Position numbers and translations under genes: made by a program. This document shows positions 38,940-53,399 of a stretch of 64,000 nt of DNA, piece after piece; positions within the stretch are counted from its first letter, which is position 1; each line of letters begins with the position of its first letter. Under the pieces are notes generated by a model, which saw nothing but the letters and a program-made list of their open reading frames with translations, did not search any database and had not been told where the DNA came from. The stretch covers positions 1-64,000 of the forward strand of contig NZ_JHVU01000026.1 in the NCBI RefSeq assembly GCF_000620305.1, in the 5' to 3' direction. Origin of the DNA: Desulfitibacter alkalitolerans DSM 16504 (lineage in GTDB: Bacteria > Bacillota > DSM-16504 > Desulfitibacterales > Desulfitibacteraceae).

Positions 38940-40382
38940 TTACTTCTGTTTTAGGAATTCTTTTAATATTGAATTTACCAGCTGGGGGTTTGCCTGGCCT
39001 TTGGTTTCTTTCATGATTTGTCCCACTAAAAAACCAAAAGCCTTTTCCTTTCCAGAGCGAAAATCTTCAACAGATTTTGAATTATTCCTAACTACTTCTT
39101 TTACAATCTCCCTTAACTTGCCTTCATCACTAATTTGCCCTAGATTCCTTTCTAAGATTATCTGCTGGGGTTTTTCCCCAGTTTTGAACATGTCTTCAAA
39201 TACTTCCTTGGCAATCTTTCCACTAATAATCCCTTCTTCAACTAGATTTAACAGCTCCGCCATCTCCTTGGGCTTTACCAGGCTTTCACTAACAGATATT
39301 TGCTCTGCATTAAGCAGGCGTAAAAATTCTGCCATGATCCAGTTGCTAAGCTTCTTGGGGTCATTGTAGCTGGGGAGAGCCTCCTCAAAATATTGAGCCA
39401 GTTCTTTATCCTTTGTAAGAACTTCAGCATCATAAACAGGCAGACCAAAATCTTCCACAAATCTAACTTTTTTAGCCTGGGGTAATTCTGGTAAAGCTGC
39501 TTTTATTGAATTCAACCACTTACTGTCAACTTTTATTGGTACAAGGTCAGGCTCAGGAAAGTATCTATAGTCATGAGCTTCCTCTTTACTTCTTAATGGA
39601 AGTGTTATACCCCTGCTTTCGTCCCATGTTCTTGTTTCCTGGATTACTTTTTCTCCAGATTGTAAAATACTCTTCTGCCTTTCTATTTCATACTCAAGGG
39701 CTTTTTGTAATGCCTTAAAAGAGTTTATGTTTTTGATCTCAGTTCTGATCCCAAATTCTTTAGCGCCAACTGGCCTGATGGAAATATTTCCATCACAGCG
39801 CAGAGAACCCTCCTCCATTTTACAATCTGAGATATCTATATACTGAAGAATTGCCTTGAGATTAGCCAGGTATTCAACGGCTTCCTGCGGTGAGCTTAAA
39901 TCAGGTTCAGATACAATTTCAATTAGGGGAACACCTCCCCTGTTGAAATCCACCAGGGAAGCCTCGGCCTGGGAAATGGTATCTCCCTCATGGGTTAGCT
40001 TGCTGGCATCCTCTTCAATGTGTATTCTAGTTATGCCAATTCTTTTTAATATATGGCCAGCTTCAATTTCCAAATATCCATTTTTGCAAAGGGGCAGGTC
40101 GTATTGGCTGATCTGATAAGCCTTGGGTAAATCAGGGTAAAAGTAATTCTTTCTATCTAGTTTGCTAAATTCTGCAATTTGACAGTTGAGACTCAAGCCA
40201 GCTAAAATAGCATATTCTACCACCTTTTTATTTAGTACTGGCAATACTCCTGGCATACCAAGGCAAACAGGACATACCTGGGTATTAGCCTTGGCACCAA
40301 ATTCTGTACTGCAGCCGCAGAATATCTTGCTTTTAGTTTTTAATTCAACATGGACCTCCAGACCTATTACTGCTTCATACAT
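38940..40382 (-). CDS. gatB: Aspartyl/glutamyl-tRNA amidotransferase subunit B, second gene in tandem
   Basis: The start is the ATG at 40382 after GGGAGAG, giving 480 residues. The kinase domain shows [20 protein letters not shown] with zinc ligands CGC and CPVC, and [35 protein letters not shown] and [13 protein letters not shown] match canonical GatB. The helical and YqeY tail domains are present ([20 protein letters not shown]). With GatA and GatC it would amidate Glu-tRNA(Gln) or Asp-tRNA(Asn). It lies behind a terminator after the first gatB and has the more conventional active-site loops of the two. Confidence 0.93.
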   Translation of the reverse strand: MYEAVIGLEVHVELKTKSKIFCGCSTEFGAKANTQVCPVCLGMPGVLPVLNKKVVEYAILAGLSLNCQIAEFSKLDRKNYFYPDLPKAYQISQYDLPLCKNGYLEIEAGHILKRIGITRIHIEEDASKLTHEGDTISQAEASLVDFNRGGVPLIEIVSEPDLSSPQEAVEYLANLKAILQYIDISDCKMEEGSLRCDGNISIRPVGAKEFGIRTEIKNINSFKALQKALEYEIERQKSILQSGEKVIQETRTWDESRGITLPLRSKEEAHDYRYFPEPDLVPIKVDSKWLNSIKAALPELPQAKKVRFVEDFGLPVYDAEVLTKDKELAQYFEEALPSYNDPKKLSNWIMAEFLRLLNAEQISVSESLVKPKEMAELLNLVEEGIISGKIAKEVFEDMFKTGEKPQQIILERNLGQISDEGKLREIVKEVVRNNSKSVEDFRSGKEKAFGFLVGQIMKETKGQANPQLVNSILKEFLKQK

Positions 40383-40451
40383 ATTCATCTCTCCCAATGA
40401 CTAAACTCTCTTTAATAAGTTAGTTTTTCCTTTTATTTACCCTAAGAATAC

Positions 40452-40484
40452 AAAAAAAGGCCAAGAATCAGCATCCTGACCTTT
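40452..40484 (-). terminator. Terminator between the two gatB genes
   Basis: AAGGTCAGGA pairs with TTCTTGGCCTT (ten pairs including wobbles), loop TGCTGA, followed by seven T on the minus strand. It lies just after the stop of the upstream gatB copy, so the downstream copy depends on read-through or its own promoter. Confidence 0.78.
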
Positions 40485-40491
40485 AATTTGA

Positions 40492-41928
40492 CTACTTCGC
40501 CAAATGTTCTTTAATTAAATCGTTAACAAGCTGGGGATTGGCCTGACCTTTCGTTTCCTTCATGATTTGACCAACCAGAAATCCTAACGCTTTTTCTTTT
40601 CCATTATAATAGTCTTCCACTGACTTAGGATTACCTGCCACAACCTTTTCAACAATGGCCTGCAGCTGCCCCTGATCACTTATTTGAGCATATCCCTTTT
40701 CTTTAATAATCTCTTCAGGTTTTTTACCTGTGGAGAACATCTCATCAAATACTGACTTGGCAATTTTATGGCTTATTTCACCTTTATCAATATTTTTCAA
40801 AAGACTGGCCAAATCCTCCGGCTTTACCAGACTTTGTGAAGGAGTACTCTGGCTTGCATTTAACAATTTCATGAATTCAGCCATTATCCAGTTGCTGAGC
40901 TTTTTAGCATCCAGATAATATTTCAATGTTTCTTCAAAAAATCCTGCAAGTTCTTTATCTTTTGTGAGAATTTCTGCATCATAGGCCGGCAGACCTAGCT
41001 TCTCAATAAATCTTTGCCTTTTTGCCCTTGGCAGCTCAGGCACCCTGGCCTTTACAGCCTCTAACCAGGCATCATCTATCTCAATATATCCCAGCTCAGG
41101 ATCAGCAAAAACCCTGTAGTCGGGGAATTCTTTGTTTCTAAGGGACAGGGTTATTTCCTTGTTTTCATCCCATGTCCTTGTTTCCTGGACTACCTTCTCG
41201 CCCTTTTGCAGGGTCTTGATCTGCCTGTTTATTTCGTACTCCAATGACTTTTGTAATGACTTAAAGGAATTAAGGTTCTTTATCTCAGCCTTTGGGCCAA
41301 ATTCAGTACTGCCCTTTGGCCTAACTGAAATGTTTCCATCACATCTTAAAGAGCCCTCTTCCATTTTACAATCTGATACCCCTATATATTGAAGTACTGC
41401 TTTCAAGCTGTCAAGATACGCAACAGCTTCTTCAGGGGTTCTAATGTCTGGATCTGATACTATCTCAATAAGGGGAACTCCTGTCCTGTTTAAATCCACC
41501 AGTGATCCCTGGGCAACTGATATGGTTTCCCCCTCATGAACCAGCTTTCCGGCATCCTCTTCTAAATGTATTTGTCTAATGCCTATTTTTTTAGTACCTT
41601 CTTCTGTTTCTATTTCAACATGGCCTCTTAACCCTATAGGGGAGTGAACCTGGCTGACCTGATAGCCCTTGGGCATATCAGCATAATAGTAGTTTTTCCT
41701 GTCTAGTCTGCCATGTCTGGTTATGTCACAATTAAGGCTAAGACAAGCCAGCATTGCATGTTCTACTGCCTGTTTATTTAACCTTGGAAGAATACCAGGC
41801 ATACCCAAACAAATAGGACAAACCTGGCTATTTGCCTGAGCACCAAACCTGGTGCTGCAGCCGCAAAATATTTTACTTTCTGTTTTCAGCTCCACATGGA
41901 CCTCTAGGCCTATAACAGCTTCATACAT
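40492..41928 (-). CDS. gatB: Aspartyl/glutamyl-tRNA amidotransferase subunit B, copy in the gatCAB operon
   Basis: The start is the ATG at 41928, seven bases after GGAGAG, giving 478 residues. Zinc ligands (FCGCST, VCPICLG) and the tail domain ([20 protein letters not shown]) are kept. Compared with its neighbour it diverges at conserved loops: [38 protein letters not shown] and DYRVFADPELGYIEID where canonical GatB has [10 protein letters not shown]. It follows gatA by 25 bases in the operon. It may be tuned to a different tRNA or simply be drifting; the sequence cannot decide. Confidence 0.92.
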   Translation of the reverse strand: MYEAVIGLEVHVELKTESKIFCGCSTRFGAQANSQVCPICLGMPGILPRLNKQAVEHAMLACLSLNCDITRHGRLDRKNYYYADMPKGYQVSQVHSPIGLRGHVEIETEEGTKKIGIRQIHLEEDAGKLVHEGETISVAQGSLVDLNRTGVPLIEIVSDPDIRTPEEAVAYLDSLKAVLQYIGVSDCKMEEGSLRCDGNISVRPKGSTEFGPKAEIKNLNSFKSLQKSLEYEINRQIKTLQKGEKVVQETRTWDENKEITLSLRNKEFPDYRVFADPELGYIEIDDAWLEAVKARVPELPRAKRQRFIEKLGLPAYDAEILTKDKELAGFFEETLKYYLDAKKLSNWIMAEFMKLLNASQSTPSQSLVKPEDLASLLKNIDKGEISHKIAKSVFDEMFSTGKKPEEIIKEKGYAQISDQGQLQAIVEKVVAGNPKSVEDYYNGKEKALGFLVGQIMKETKGQANPQLVNDLIKEHLAK

Positions 41929-41953
41929 TATCATCTCTCCTAACCCTGTTTAG

Positions 41954-43411
41954 TTATATGCCTGGCTTGCTTTTATGCCAGTCAGTACTCTGCTCATATG
42001 CAAAAGCAGCCTTGAGAATTGTCTTTTCATCAAAGGCTTTACCCATTAGCTGCAAGCCAACTGGCAAGCCTTCACTAAAACCACAGGGAATAGAAATAGC
42101 CGGGATGCCTGCCATATTTGCAGGTATTGTAAATAAATCAGCTAAATACATTGATAATGGGTCGTCCACCTTTTCTCCCAGGTTAAAGGCATTTATTGGA
42201 GATATGGGTGTTAATAAACAGTCATATTGATCAAATGCTTTGTCAAAATCATTTTTAACAAGGGTTCTTACCTTCTGGGCACGTAAGTAGTATGCATCAT
42301 AATAGCCTGAACTTAAAACATATGTACCCAGCATAATCCTTCTTTTAACTTCTGGCCCAAAGCCCTCCTGACGTGTTCTCCTGTACATGCTTAGCAAGTC
42401 TTCTGCATCTGGACTTCTGTAGCCATATCGAACCCCATCAAATCTAGCCAGATTTGAACTTGCTTCCGCCGGAGCTATTATATAATAGGAAGTTAGAGCA
42501 TGCTCAGTATGTGGTAAGCTGCATTCCTCTACTATAGCACCCATATCCTCAAGCTGTGCTGCTGCTTTTAATACAGCTTCTTTAATCTGGGGATTAAGTT
42601 CTTCAGGAAAGTATTCCCTGGGAATGCCTATTTTTAAACCCTTAACATCCTGACCTAGGTGCTTCTGATAGTTGTCAACTGGTACATCTGCCGAGGTAGA
42701 ATCAAAAAAGTCTTGTCCCGAAATTGCTTCTAATACTATAGCTGCATCCTCGACTGTTTTTGTTACTGGTCCTATTTGGTCCAAGGATGATGCAAAAGCA
42801 ACTAATCCATATCTGGATACTCTACCGTAGGTTGGCTTAAGACCTACAACACCGCAGAACGCAGCAGGCTGACGAATACTACCTCCTGTATCTGAGCCGA
42901 GGGTAAAGAATGCCTCATCAGCTGCAACACTAGCTGCCGAGCCTCCACTAGAGCCCCCTGGAACCTTGTTTAAATCCCAAGGATTGGCTGTTTTAAAAAA
43001 GCCTGAGTTTTCTGTAGAAGAACCCATTGCAAATTCGTCCATATTAAGCTTGCCTAAAAGAATTGTTTTCTGACTCCTTAGCTTTTGTATAACTGTAGCG
43101 CTATAGGGAGCTATAAAGTTTTCAAGGATTTTAGATGCACAGGTGGTTTTTATACCATCTATACAAATGTTATCTTTTACAGCCATGGGAATTCCAGCTA
43201 GCGGCGGCAGCTGGCTGCCCTTATGTAATTCGTCATCTACTCTTTTGGCCTCCTGGAGGGCCTCATCTGCTGTAACTGTAATAAATGCTTTTATTTTATT
43301 ATCAAGCTGCTCAATTCTTTCCAAAACTGCCTGGGTAACTTCTGTAACACTTACTTCCCTGTTTTTTATTTTATCTTGTATTCCTGTAATGGTATAATTA
43401 TATAACTCCAT
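41954..43411 (-). CDS. gatA: Aspartyl/glutamyl-tRNA amidotransferase subunit A
   Basis: The 485-residue amidase-signature protein keeps the catalytic triad: Lys in [11 protein letters not shown], the cis-Ser in [16 protein letters not shown] and the nucleophile Ser region [32 protein letters not shown] is typical of GatA. It releases ammonia from glutamine for transfer to the mischarged tRNA. AGAGGAGG precedes the ATG. It lies 14 bases after gatC. Confidence 0.96.
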   Translation of the reverse strand: MELYNYTITGIQDKIKNREVSVTEVTQAVLERIEQLDNKIKAFITVTADEALQEAKRVDDELHKGSQLPPLAGIPMAVKDNICIDGIKTTCASKILENFIAPYSATVIQKLRSQKTILLGKLNMDEFAMGSSTENSGFFKTANPWDLNKVPGGSSGGSAASVAADEAFFTLGSDTGGSIRQPAAFCGVVGLKPTYGRVSRYGLVAFASSLDQIGPVTKTVEDAAIVLEAISGQDFFDSTSADVPVDNYQKHLGQDVKGLKIGIPREYFPEELNPQIKEAVLKAAAQLEDMGAIVEECSLPHTEHALTSYYIIAPAEASSNLARFDGVRYGYRSPDAEDLLSMYRRTRQEGFGPEVKRRIMLGTYVLSSGYYDAYYLRAQKVRTLVKNDFDKAFDQYDCLLTPISPINAFNLGEKVDDPLSMYLADLFTIPANMAGIPAISIPCGFSEGLPVGLQLMGKAFDEKTILKAAFAYEQSTDWHKSKPGI

Positions 43412-43425
43412 ACCTTACCTCCTCT

Positions 43426-43710
43426 TTACACAATCTTGGGAACCCTGAAAAAGGAATCCTTGGCATCAGGGGCATTGGCCAGGGCTTTTTCCATGGTGAA
43501 TGATGTAGTTACTTTATCTTCTCTAAAAACATTTGACATGGGAAGTACATGGGCTGTAGGTTCAATCTCAGAAACATCCAGTTGATTCAGCTTTTCAACC
43601 CATCCCAGTATGGAGTTTAATTGTTCTGTATAGCTATTTGCTTCCTCTTCTGACAATTGAAGTCTGGCTAATAATGCAACATGTTCAACCTCTTTTTTGC
43701 TTATGGACAT
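43426..43710 (-). CDS. gatC: Aspartyl/glutamyl-tRNA amidotransferase subunit C
   Basis: The start is the ATG at 43710 after GAGAGGGTG, giving 94 residues, the usual GatC length; a longer frame from 43749 is unlikely. It shows SKKEVEHVALLARLQLSEEE and LNSILGWVEKLNQLDVSEIEP, then PTAHVLPMSNVFREDKV. GatC ties GatA and GatB together. It is the first gene of the gatCAB operon. Confidence 0.94.
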   Translation of the reverse strand: MSISKKEVEHVALLARLQLSEEEANSYTEQLNSILGWVEKLNQLDVSEIEPTAHVLPMSNVFREDKVTTSFTMEKALANAPDAKDSFFRVPKIV

Positions 43711-44046
43711 AATTTCACCCTCTCTTAAAGCAATGCTATTTTCTGACAAAATACCTATTCAATTATAGCAAAACAAACCTTCTGGTGCAACTTAAGGAAG
43801 TAAGGATAAAAACATTAACCTAATGCTTTTGGGAATACTATTATAGTACTACAGCGAAATTTAGCAATTGGCGGAGCCATGGGGACGGTTCGAGCGTCAC
43901 CGTAGTGCAACGAAGGTCCGAAGGGAAGACGATGGAACCGTCCCCATGGCGTTGTCCCCATGTAACGAAACGAATAACCTTTCGCTGTAGTAATAGTGTT
44001 ATAATGCGTATATAATTTAAAGCAATAGATTGGACGTGGTTTTTTT
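43711..44046. other. Divergent intergenic region holding a palindromic repeat
   Basis: The gap between gatC and the rhomboid gene contains the palindrome at 43876-43950 and otherwise only AT-rich DNA with presumed promoters. The 101-codon minus frame across it is a by-product of the repeat. Confidence 0.5.
43876..43950. repeat. GGGGACGGTTC palindromic repeat, 16-bp arms
   Basis: GCCATGGGGACGGTTC (43876-43891) is perfectly inverted as GAACCGTCCCCATGGC (43935-43950) with 43 bases between. The core GGGGACGGTTC is shared with the palindrome at 58131-58188 and with the group II intron target at 29305. Confidence 0.8.
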
Positions 44047-44730
44047 ATGATACCTTTAAGAGATAGTACCAAGGCTAAGAACTTTCCAATAGTTACTGTT
44101 ACCTTGGTTTTGGTAAACATATTAATTTTTGTTTATCAATTAAGTTTGCCCCAGGAAGGTTTGAATCGTTTAATTCATACCTTTGGAGTTATACCCAAGG
44201 TCTATACAACCAACTTTTTGCCTGCACTTTTTTTAAGCGAACCTTTTTGGATAATTCCCCTATTTTCTTCAATGTTTTTACATGGCAGCTTTTTGCATAT
44301 CATAGGAAATATGCTTTATCTGTGGGTTTTTGGTGATAATATTGAAGATAAGCTGGGTAAACTAAACTTCATCTTTTTCTACCTGGCAGCAGGACTCCTG
44401 GGAAACCTGGCTCACATTGCAACAAATCCCGTATCAACCATTCCAACAATTGGTGCCAGTGGTGCCATAGCAGGAGTATTGGGAGCATATTTTATAGCCT
44501 TTCCAAAGGCAAAGGTTCTCGCCCTGGTACCCCTTGGGATTTTTGTTACAATTGTTACTGTTCCTGCACTCTTATTCCTGGTTCTATGGTTTGTTCTCCA
44601 ACTGGTTAGTGGGTTGACTGCCTTTGGAGCCGGACAAATGGTTGCCTGGTGGGCTCATATTGGTGGTTTTGTAGGAGGAGCAGTTTTGTGGTTTATTCTA
44701 AGGCCGCAAAATTTTAAAAATACCATTTAA
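44047..44730 (+). CDS. Rhomboid-family intramembrane serine protease
   Basis: The 227-residue protein has six or seven transmembrane helices and the rhomboid dyad: IGASGAIAGVLGAYF (catalytic Ser) and WWAHIGGFVGGAVLW (catalytic His). SMFLHGSFLHIIGNMLYLWVFG is the conserved HxxxN helix pair. It would cleave membrane-protein substrates within the bilayer. It is transcribed alone and followed by a bidirectional terminator. Confidence 0.92.
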   Translation: MIPLRDSTKAKNFPIVTVTLVLVNILIFVYQLSLPQEGLNRLIHTFGVIPKVYTTNFLPALFLSEPFWIIPLFSSMFLHGSFLHIIGNMLYLWVFGDNIEDKLGKLNFIFFYLAAGLLGNLAHIATNPVSTIPTIGASGAIAGVLGAYFIAFPKAKVLALVPLGIFVTIVTVPALLFLVLWFVLQLVSGLTAFGAGQMVAWWAHIGGFVGGAVLWFILRPQNFKNTI

Positions 44731-44822
44731 GGAAATATGACATTTTTAGGCTTTATTTGTTCTTATTTTTGCCATGGAAAAAAATCTTCCAATGTGAATA
44801 AATGTCTAAAATAATTAAGTTT

Positions 44823-44850
44823 AAAACTACTACCCCATGGTAGTAGTTTT
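44823..44850. terminator. Bidirectional terminator after the rhomboid gene
   Basis: AAAACTACTACC-CCAT-GGTAGTAGTTTT is a perfect 12-bp stem with a four-base loop and T-runs on both strands. Confidence 0.85.
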
Positions 44851-44921
44851 GTTGTATTATATACTTTAAGTGGAAAAGTAATATATATTCAGTAATGTGT
44901 ATATAACTGGAGGTTTGCAAA

Positions 44922-45643
44922 TTGACTGTAAAAAGCATTAGCCAGGACAATTTAAATATTTCTTATGAGAAGAAGGGACTAAAGGATGGAATCATTGCCT
45001 CGTTACCTATTGCAGTAGGCTATATACCCATTGCTGTTACCTTTGGGGTTATTGCCCAGGCTGCGGGTCTGACCCTTGTACAGGCCCTGTCAATGTCCCT
45101 ATTTGTGTTTGCTGGGGCCAGTCAGTTTGTTGGAGTAAATCTTATTGCCATGGGAGTTCCCTTTGCTGAGATAGTGGTAACCACCTTTATTTTAAATTTT
45201 AGACATTTTTTAATGAGCTCTTCCCTGGTGACTAAATTTGCCCCCATGAGAAAAGGGCTGCTGGCTGCAATAGGCTTTGGCATAACTGATGAGACCTTCT
45301 CCCTGGCATCACTGCAGCCAGGAAAGCTTGGTGCTGCCTTTTTGCTGGGTCTTAACTTTACAGCCTATACTGCCTGGGCATTTGGCACAGGCCTTGGAGT
45401 GATCCTTGCTGCAGGCATGCCTCCCATGCTCCAGTCCAGTATGGGTATTGGCCTCTACGCAATGTTTATAGGGCTTCTAGTTCCAAGCATGAAAAAATCT
45501 ATAAAAGTAGCTGTAATTGCTATTGCTGCAGGAATAACTAATTTAATTTTATATAATTATCTTTCTGTAGGATGGAGCATAATCCTGGCAACAATCACTG
45601 GAGCACTTATAGGGACATTCTGTTTTAAAGGAGGCAAAAAATA

Positions 45644-45644
<1 letters not shown>
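44922..45644 (+). CDS. azlC: AzlC-family branched-chain amino acid exporter, large subunit
   Basis: It starts with TTG at 44922 after CTGGAGG. The 240-residue membrane protein has the AzlC start ASLPIAVGYIPIAVTFGVIA, then FAGASQFVGVNLI and FRHFLMSSSL. With AzlD it exports branched-chain amino acids and analogues. The stop overlaps the azlD start (TAATG), so the two are translationally coupled. Confidence 0.92.
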
Positions 45645-50163
<4,519 letters not shown>

Positions 50164-50278
50164 AAAAAATCCTCCCTTCTTCGGAGGTATTATAACATAT
50201 TAAAGTTAATTAAGAATAGAGCAAGCAAAATAAAAAACTGCTGCAACTCATATAACAACCGCTGTAATCCAATTTTAT

Positions 50279-51013
50279 TTAAAAACTATTCGAGCTGCTC
50301 TTATTCCTTTTATCAGCTATCATAAATGGTAAATAGCACAGAAAACATACTATCAGGGCAATTATCTCTAACTGGACAAGATACCAGGGCCAGGGCTGTA
50401 AAAAGTCTAAAACAGTTGGTTTGTCGGGTTTATGTAATAAGTATAGATAATTACTGCCTATCAAGATGTTTACTACCAAAACAAAAGCTGCATACAAATT
50501 GGTGAATAAAAATGCCCTCACAACTGATTTAAGAGTGGGACGAAAACCTTCAACAAATGTCATCCACAGACAGGAAAATACTATCAGGCTATGGGCAATA
50601 AAATATTGGAAGAAAATAAAATGAGGAAACCCGTACCACAAATCGGGCGTTAAAATTGCCTGGGTAGTACCTCCTATCCCCCAAAAAAAGAGCACCTCAT
50701 AGAGGTAATACTTTCGAGTTATTAACATAACTGGACCTAAAAGTATTGCCATACTACACAAGTGAAGCGGCAGGGAATATTGCAAAGACCAAATCCCATT
50801 GGTTATATACCAAATCTGCAGAATAACTTCCAATAGTATTAATAATACAGCCAGAATAATACGAATACTATTTTTATAAGAGCTTTCCTGAAAGTGAATT
50901 CGAAAATAATATAATCCCCAGCTGATAGCAGCAATGATAAATAAAACAACCACATGGGAGGTTGAAAGCATTTCAAAGCCTTCAACTGGATAGGCACCAA
51001 AATAGTCTTTCAT
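50279..51013 (-). CDS. TIGR02206-family (YwaF-like) integral membrane protein
   Basis: The start is the ATG at 51013 after GAGGAGGACGGCC, giving 244 residues. The product has about seven helices and the family's conserved LPLHLCSMAILLGPVML, FFWGIGGTTQAILTPDL and FQYFIAHSLIVFSCLWM. Function in this family is unknown. The gene stands alone, between pcrA and the small CX3C-protein genes. Confidence 0.8.
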   Translation of the reverse strand: MKDYFGAYPVEGFEMLSTSHVVVLFIIAAISWGLYYFRIHFQESSYKNSIRIILAVLLILLEVILQIWYITNGIWSLQYSLPLHLCSMAILLGPVMLITRKYYLYEVLFFWGIGGTTQAILTPDLWYGFPHFIFFQYFIAHSLIVFSCLWMTFVEGFRPTLKSVVRAFLFTNLYAAFVLVVNILIGSNYLYLLHKPDKPTVLDFLQPWPWYLVQLEIIALIVCFLCYLPFMIADKRNKSSSNSF

Positions 51014-51140
51014 GGCCGTCCTCCTCGTCTTACCTTGAAAGGCTTGCTCACACCTAAGTTCAGATATTCCTCCCAAAGGACAAAACTGAGCCTTTTATCT
51101 AATAATAACAAAAAAGCTCTTCTGTTACATCTTTATAATT

Positions 51141-51180
51141 AAAAAAACAAAGGACAACTGGAGCTCAGAAGTCCTTTGTT
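51141..51180 (-). terminator. Terminator after the small CX3C genes
   Basis: AACAAAGGAC (51146-51155) pairs with GTCCTTTGTT (51171-51180); a T-run follows on the minus strand. It is 19 bases after the 61-residue gene. Confidence 0.85.
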
Positions 51181-51198
51181 TGCACTAAACAAGGAAAA

Positions 51199-51384
51199 CT
51201 AGGATAGATAAGAACTGGCACTTTGACATTGTTTAATACAATTATCTATAGTTAAAAAGGCCATATTCAACTCATCCTTTACTCTCTGGTTATGAGTAGT
51301 ATCTGCTAAGATGCGTATGGTATTCTGAGTGTTCTGGCACATATCAATACACGATAGGATTGCCTGAGTTTGGTTTAATGGCAT
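51199..51384 (-). CDS. Small helical protein with two CX3C motifs, copy 2
   Basis: The 61-residue protein has CIDMC near the start and CIKQC near the end, joined by a helical segment (HNQRVKDELNMAFLTIDN). It is clearly a paralogue of the gene just upstream. Twin CX3C motifs suggest a two-disulfide helical hairpin or metal binding. GAAAGGAG precedes the ATG. I do not recognise the family. Confidence 0.65.
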   Translation of the reverse strand: MPLNQTQAILSCIDMCQNTQNTIRILADTTHNQRVKDELNMAFLTIDNCIKQCQSASSYLS

Positions 51385-51408
51385 CAGCTTAACTCCTTTC
51401 TTTTAGTT

Positions 51409-51597
51409 TTAATAGTTATTTGCATTTTGTAAAGCAGCTTCACATTGTTTAATACATACATCCATAGAATATAGAGCTTTATTTAGTTCATCCTTAGCTC
51501 TTTGGTCATGTGCAGCTTGTGCTAATTGCTGAATATCACTAAGGGTTCCTCTACAATGAGATACACATGAGTTTATCGAATGCTTTTCGTTAATCAA
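51409..51597 (-). CDS. Small helical protein with two CX3C motifs, copy 1
   Basis: The 62-residue protein has CVSHC and CIKQC flanking HDQRAKDELNKALYSMDV, which matches the copy downstream at most charged positions. GGAAAGGAGG lies before the ATG. The two genes are 24 bases apart and share a terminator, so they form a small operon made by duplication. The function is unknown; the Cys spacing recalls small copper-binding or oxidised helical-hairpin proteins. Confidence 0.65.
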   Translation of the reverse strand: MINEKHSINSCVSHCRGTLSDIQQLAQAAHDQRAKDELNKALYSMDVCIKQCEAALQNANNY

Positions 51598-51681
51598 AAT
51601 TCCACCTCCTTTCCTTCTATTTAGTAGTTTAAAGCTCTAGGTTAAACATTATACACTAATATTAATGTTAATTTCTTGAAT

Positions 51682-51709
51682 AAAAAAACGGGCAACTTTA
51701 ATGCCCGTT
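51682..51709 (-). terminator. Terminator after the SLC13 transporter gene
   Basis: AACGGGCA and TGCCCGTT form an 8-bp GC-rich stem, followed by seven T on the minus strand, 32 bases after the transporter stop. Confidence 0.85.
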
Positions 51710-51740
51710 CCCTTATATTATATCCAAATTTAATAGTTTT

Positions 51741-53139
51741 TTAGAGTAATCCTATCAACTTCCAATAAGGTATTAAAATAACCAGTAAAAATATTAAGTT
51801 TAATACCATTTTTATGCCAAATATTTTCATAAAATCTGTCAGACGAATAAGACCAAAAGTAAAAAAGATTAAATATAATACATACTCATAGGGAAGTATT
51901 ATCTGGTCTACTCCATGGAAAATGGTATAATAAATCACAACTGGATTGATGCCTAAATCCAAAGCCACTTGTGTAAGGGGAGCAGTCAAGCTTGCCATAA
52001 TTGCAAGGGGAGTTAAAAGGAAATTTGCTATTACACACAATAGCCATACCAATATAACTGAACCTGTATCTCCTGAAGCAATCATTATAGGTAAAACAGC
52101 TTCTGAAATCAGTTTTCCTACTCCCAAAACATTTGCTACCTGACCTATGGCCATACAGGCCGTAACAAAAAATACCATTGGAAAATTGCAGGTCTTAATA
52201 TCTTGCTCTGTCCCAACGCCTATTCCAGGAAAGTATATTAGGCAAGCTGCAAGAGCAAAGCCCCATCCAATTTCAATTTTATGGATGCTGCCCGTCATTA
52301 AAAATGCTAATAATGCCAGACAAACGAAAGTTCCCTTCTTCTCAGCAGAAGTCATTTTTCCAAGTTTCTTGTATTCCTCAGTAATATAGTCCTTGGCGTC
52401 AATTGGTTTTTCTGGCCTGAAAACTTTACTTGTTACAAATACCATGAAAAAACACCAAAAGACAGCCGGAATGTTATGAAATAGGTATTGTCCCCATGAA
52501 ACAGTTGCTTCAGGTGCTACTGTTGCTCCCATACCAAAAATTATGGCCACATTCGGATTATAGATAAAAAACAGGGGCAGTAATGCAGCCATAGCACCAG
52601 TCAGCATGATACCGGCGGCTTCCTTTGATTTTCCTATATTCAGAGCAATACATAATCCATAGGTAAGTGCAGCCAGGGGAATAATCATATTTGCAGGTAA
52701 AAGTAAGTTTAATACAATACCGGCAACCATTAAACCATACAAAATTCCATTGTACGAACCCCCTGTTTTAATAATACACCAGTATGCTACTCTTTTTAAC
52801 AAACCAATACTTTGGAGGACATTAGCTAAAATCATTCCACCCATAAACATCCAGGGAATAAATGTTGACCATGGAGAATATACTGCTTGGCTTGGAGCAA
52901 GTTTCGTTAAAACATATGCCAATGGCAATAGAATTGATGGCACCATTAACGGTAGGTTTTCAAATGCTACAACTAGTATTACTGCTAATGTTATAGCCAA
53001 AAACAACCTTATGGAATCTGTGAAGGCATCACTTGTAGGTATAAACATTACAGCTAAAGGTAGAATAATGGTTTATAATCCAGGTTATTATTTTTCTCTT
53101 ATCAAATTCTTTAGGATTATTCGCTAGGCCAGCTTGCAT
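51741..53139 (-). CDS. SLC13/DASS-type anion symporter, frameshifted near the 5' end
   Basis: From an internal ATG at 53048 a 435-residue frame encodes an 11-12 helix anion transporter of the SLC13/ArsB type (LLLPANMIIPLAALTYGL, FFVTACMAIGQVANVLG, FLLTPLAIMASLTAPL). That ATG has no ribosome site. A better start lies at 53139 after GAGGAG and reads MQAGLANNPKEFDKRK-IITWII before losing frame; removing one A (TTT at 53072-53074 on the plus strand) joins it to TIILPLAVMFIPTSD. The gene is thus a pseudogene, a recent mutant or a sequencing error. A Crp-type palindrome lies upstream. Confidence 0.78.
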
Positions 53140-53399
53140 TATCTAACACTCCTCATTGAATATTCTTGTTCTTATTTTCTTTGTAAAAATTGTTAGTCTT
53201 ATAAATCTAATTGTACCACCTCCTTCTTCACTTCCTATCAGCACTTCATGCAATTATTAAAAAATATTATCCTATGCATTAAATTATATTATCAATAAGC
53301 GTGACAAAACTGTAACGTAAGTTACAATTAGCACAAAAATAAATACTCATGGAAAGTCTGTAAGTATTTTGAGTGAATACTTTTAAGAGAGCATTTCAC
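53140..53399. other. Intergenic: regulatory region of the transporter
   Basis: These 260 bases contain the palindrome at 53311-53326 and a minus-strand TATAAT at 53288-53283. No gene is seen. Confidence 0.5.
53311..53326. promoter_or_regulatory. Candidate Crp/Fnr-type operator upstream of the transporter
   Basis: TGTAAC-GTAA-GTTACA is a perfect 6-bp inverted repeat with a 4-base centre. It is nearly the same as the site at 57125-57140. A minus-strand TATAAT lies at 53288-53283, placing the palindrome centre about 42 bases before the predicted transcription start, the standard activator position. Confidence 0.62.

Noticed and set aside
43711-44046. T-box or other riboswitch upstream of gatCAB
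   Set aside because: No T-box core, specifier stem or antiterminator could be seen; the only structure is the palindromic repeat.
43815-44120. Minus-strand frame of 101 codons near the rhomboid gene
   Set aside because: It reads through the GGGGACGGTTC palindrome and the rhomboid promoter and start; no ribosome site and no family pattern.
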